A DNA stretch of 32,662 bases, from positions 1 through 32,662 of the forward strand of contig CAVFTS010000021.1 of the NCBI GenBank assembly GCA_963625655.1. Direction: 5' to 3'. The position numbers were made by a program, and so were the translations under genes. A model generated the notes under the pieces. That model searched no databases, was not told the origin of the DNA, and saw only the letters and a program-made list of their open reading frames with translations. Origin of the DNA: F23-B02 sp963625655 (GTDB taxonomy: Bacteria; Bacillota; Clostridia; Oscillospirales; Oscillospiraceae). Of this stretch, positions 31,092 to 32,662 are shown one piece after another. Every line of letters begins with the position of its first letter. The first letter of the stretch is position 1.

Positions 31092-31096
31092 TGGAC

Positions 31097-31136
31097 ATTG
31101 CAAAAGGGAGAGGAAAAAACCTCTCCCTTTTGCAAT
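31097..31136. terminator. terminator between tetR and def
   Basis: 17-bp perfect stem ATTGCAAAAGGGAGAGG, loop AAAAAA, complement with CCCTTTTGCAAT. It lies between convergent genes. Confidence 0.8.
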
Positions 31137-31155
31137 TATGCGGTCGTTTTCGGCG

Positions 31156-31566
31156 TCAGATCAAAATGCCGTCGCAGTGGTCGATCTCGTGCTGTATGAT
31201 CTCCGCCGTCCAGCCTGTGAAGGTCTTGAGACGGGTCTGAAGCTTTTCGTTCTGCCACTGTACCTTGATGATGCGAAAGCGCTTTGCTTTGCGCACGCCG
31301 GAGAGCGAAAGACAGCCCTCCTTGGCGTCATAAGCGCCTGAGCGCTTCACGATGACGGGGTTCAGCATGACCATATACCCGCCGTCGTTTTCAAAGGCGA
31401 TGATGCGCTTATTAACGCCGATCATGTTCGCCGCCATGCCGACGCAGCCGTCCCTGTGGCTTATGAGCGTGTCCAAAAGGTCCTGCGCCGTGCCGAGATC
31501 GTCGGGCGTGGCGGGGTCGGACCTTAAGGCGAGGAAGCCCTCGTCCTTGCAAATCTCACGGATCAT
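31156..31566 (-). CDS. def: peptide deformylase family protein
   Basis: 136 residues from the ATG at 31566, behind GGAGGAG; the frame runs 19 codons further up but without a site. Peptide deformylase removes the formyl group from new proteins. The metal ligands are present: Cys85 in EGCLS (84-88), and His126 and His130 with the catalytic Glu127 in QHEIDH (125-130). Motif 1 differs: GMAANMIG (43-50) has Met48 where the family has the oxyanion-binding Gln. Forms like this occur as a second deformylase-like class in Clostridia. It may be a slow or specialised enzyme, so the name is used with this caveat. Confidence 0.85.
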   Translation of the reverse strand: MIREICKDEGFLALRSDPATPDDLGTAQDLLDTLISHRDGCVGMAANMIGVNKRIIAFENDGGYMVMLNPVIVKRSGAYDAKEGCLSLSGVRKAKRFRIIKVQWQNEKLQTRLKTFTGWTAEIIQHEIDHCDGILI

Positions 31567-31641
31567 GTGCGTCTCCTCCATCGTGCCGAAATACATTATA
31601 TCTGCCGCCGCCGAGATCCGCAAGCGGCTCGGCGCAGCAGG

Positions 31642-31678
31642 AACACCCCTCTGAAATCAACGATTTCAGAGGGGTGTT
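31642..31678 (-). terminator. hairpin abutting the tRNA-Pro 3' end
   Basis: 17-bp perfect stem AACACCCCTCTGAAATC, loop AAC (plus strand), starting at the last base of the encoded CCA. The minus-strand exit (CCTGCTG) has no U-run. Confidence 0.6.
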
Positions 31679-31753
31679 GGTCCGAGTGGAGGGGCTCGAA
31701 CCCCCGACCTGATGGTCCCAAACCACCCGCGCTACCAACTGCGCTACACCCGG
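31678..31753 (-). tRNA. tRNA-Pro (UGG), CCA encoded
   Basis: 76 nt on the minus strand. The acceptor stem is CCGGGTG with CACTCGG, discriminator A, then CCA. The D arm GCGC/GCGC, an anticodon stem closing the loop TTTGGGA (anticodon UGG) and the T loop TTCGAGC are all present. The promoter is at 31765-31793. Confidence 0.95.
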
Positions 31754-31764
31754 ATGTGCGTTTT

Positions 31765-31793
31765 ATTATACTCGATTTTTGCCGCTTCTGCAA
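31765..31793 (-). promoter_or_regulatory. sigma-A promoter of tRNA-Pro
   Basis: Minus strand TTGCAG (31788-31793), 17 bp, TATAAT (31765-31770). Confidence 0.8.
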
Positions 31794-31873
31794 TACCCGC
31801 CTTGCAGCCTCCGAAAATTTTTCGCAAAGGTGAAATATACCTGCGATTTCTCCGTCTATATAGGTGAAGCGGC

Positions 31874-31982
31874 TTGAGGCCGGCCGCCGAAACACAACAC
31901 AACATAATAGTGACTATTTCCTCAAAGCTTGCCGTTGCCGCAGCTTGGCGGTGCGGAGCTTCAAGGCCTCAATATATTTTTT
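31874..31982 (+). ncRNA. structured leader or small RNA candidate
   Basis: TTGAGGCC (31874-31881) pairs with GGCCTCAA (31965-31972), enclosing about 83 nt that carry repeated AGCTT segments and GC-rich arms (CCGCCG, GCGGTGCGG). ATATATTTTTTG follows, as in a terminator. The 37-residue gene begins 17 nt later. It is either a leader that controls that gene or a separate small RNA; no known class is recognised. Confidence 0.4.
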
Positions 31983-31998
31983 GAAAGGACTACTTACC

Positions 31999-32112
31999 AT
32001 GAGTTGCATAGGTTTCATACTTGAACACACCGCAAAGATCCTCGACTGGACCAACGACGACTACGAGGCAGAGATCCTCAGAGAGCTCGCATCCTACTTC
32101 AATCAGCCCTGA
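31999..32112 (+). CDS. 37-residue acidic protein of unknown function
   Basis: ATG at 31999 behind AAAGGA (9 nt). The product begins MSCIGFILEHTAKILDW and ends with a helix-like ELASYFNQP. The middle (TNDDYEAEIL) is acidic, and the whole could form two amphipathic helices. The frame extends upstream but the extra codons lie in the structured leader and look non-coding. A terminator-like hairpin closes the gene at 32152-32190. No family is recognised; the lack of a strongly hydrophobic helix argues against a type I toxin. Confidence 0.55.
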   Translation: MSCIGFILEHTAKILDWTNDDYEAEILRELASYFNQP

Positions 32113-32352
32113 TCAGAGCAGGCGGCTCCCGGTATTATAAATCACTGTACGACACGGCGATTCGATACGATGGTATCGGATTGCCGTGTTTTGCCCTCCG
32201 CCGTGTCGGCAGTTGAGAAGCTCGGAGTCTATGACACGCTTCAGCTCGCTCACGGCACCGGCACCGTCACCCGCCTCGATGAGGTCGTTAAAGCGCATGA
32301 TGGCGGCAAAGGTCTCAAGATTGCCGTTGACCCTGTAATCTGCGACCGACAC
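32113..32352 (-). pseudogene. coding-like fragment of unknown origin
   Basis: A minus-strand frame of 79 codons from a GTG, with codon use like that of real genes here (G/C third positions) over roughly the first 50 codons. The segment includes NLETFAAIMRFNDLIEA and VSELKRVIDSELLNC, a plausible helical protein. There is a TAA in frame three codons upstream of the GTG and no clear ribosome binding site. The last 25 codons run through the hairpin at 32152-32190. It is most likely a remnant of a larger gene. No family is recognised. Confidence 0.35.
32152..32190 (+). terminator. terminator after the 37-residue gene
   Basis: A 17-bp stem with two G-U pairs (ACACGGCGATTCGATAC with GTATCGGATTGCCGTGT, loop GATG), followed by TTTGCC. 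Confidence 0.65.
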
Positions 32353-32462
32353 GCCGCTTTATTCAAGCCATGCTTGAGACGGAAATTTGATTTTCAACGC
32401 CCGGCTGCTGGCAATGTACTTCGATATATGTTAAGCTAAAGCTGAATTTGGGAGGTGCGGTT

Positions 32463-32662
32463 ATGAATTTTGGAAAAAATATTTCAAAAGCACGAAAAAA
32501 TGCGGGTCTCACTCAAGAACAGCTTGCCGAAAAACTCGGGGTCACATTTCAGGCGGTAAGCGCTTGGGAGAGGGATGCAAATATGCCCGAGTCAAAAATA
32601 ATACCTGAGCTGGCAAAAGCACTTAACACTTCTGTCTCGGCATTGATGGATACCGAGCGTCC
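32463..32662 (+). CDS. XRE-family helix-turn-helix regulator, 3' part outside the window
   Basis: 66 complete codons are visible; ATG behind GGGAGGTG. The start NFGKNISKARKNAGLTQEQL, the recognition-helix part VTFQAVSAWERDANMPE and the end IPELAKALNTSVSALM form a full Cro/C1-type HTH (residues 4-62). The frame is open at the window edge, so a C-terminal domain may follow. Codon use is more A/T-rich than in most genes of the window. Targets cannot be seen. Confidence 0.9.
   Translation, partial: MNFGKNISKARKNAGLTQEQLAEKLGVTFQAVSAWERDANMPESKIIPELAKALNTSVSALMDTER

Noticed and set aside
31642..31753. Integration site of a mobile element at tRNA-Pro
   Set aside because: No integrase, no direct repeat of the tRNA 3' end elsewhere in the window, and flanking genes look chromosomal.
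31864..31998. N-terminal extension of the 37-residue gene (82 codons in total)
   Set aside because: The extension lies in the structured leader, lacks a ribosome binding site and reads unlike coding sequence; the inner ATG has AAAGGA.

Overview
The window reads as chromosomal DNA of a strictly anaerobic, endospore-forming lineage of Clostridia (Oscillospirales-like is my best guess). The reasons are a SpoVAC homologue, RNase Y, ferredoxins with a tungsten-type aldehyde ferredoxin oxidoreductase, strong GGAGG ribosome binding sites, textbook sigma-A promoters, many short intrinsic terminators and moderately high GC. Family calls rest on motifs read by eye; no database search was possible.

Layout. 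1-54: end of a tRNA-Gly gene. 279-2415: a small unknown protein and oligoendopeptidase F. 2508-5666: NAD synthetase and a GH3 glycosidase on the minus strand. 5776-12570: a seven-gene, largely overlapping minus-strand operon for a surface glycan or glycoconjugate: phosphoglycosyl transferase, NeuD/PglD-type acetyltransferase, three GT4 glycosyltransferases, a Wzy-like polymerase and a DUF6625-type protein, all behind one promoter. 12737-15489: redox block with a 2[4Fe-4S] ferredoxin, a four-cluster ferredoxin and aldehyde ferredoxin oxidoreductase. 15718-15931: a truncated TetR gene with intact promoter and operator. 16121-18205: three small membrane proteins, two of them paralogues, with a 64-bp duplication showing how one lost its SHOCT tail. 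18331-19778: PlsY-like acyltransferase and orphan spoVAC. 20010-22480: LysR regulator, a shortened aspartokinase and an ACT-domain protein. 22597-24791: YdcZ-type transporter and a PMT-family mannosyltransferase with an inserted beta-rich domain. 25080-28831: RNase Y, RuvX, a tiny free-standing peptide gene and a membrane-anchored SurA-like protein. 28885-31566: TcdA, a metallo-hydrolase divergent from a TetR regulator, and a peptide deformylase. 31678-31753: tRNA-Pro. 31874-32462: a structured leader with a 37-residue protein and a coding-like minus-strand fragment. 32463 to the end: start of an XRE regulator.

Most of the window is housekeeping. The accessory parts are the glycan operon, the aldehyde oxidoreductase block, the lower-GC membrane-protein cluster and the last kilobase. 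I see no CRISPR array, transposase, integrase or phage gene. The least explained items are two very small genes with their own signals (27188-27250 and 31999-32112), the decaying SHOCT paralogue pair, and the operators upstream of the aldehyde oxidoreductase and the TetR stub.
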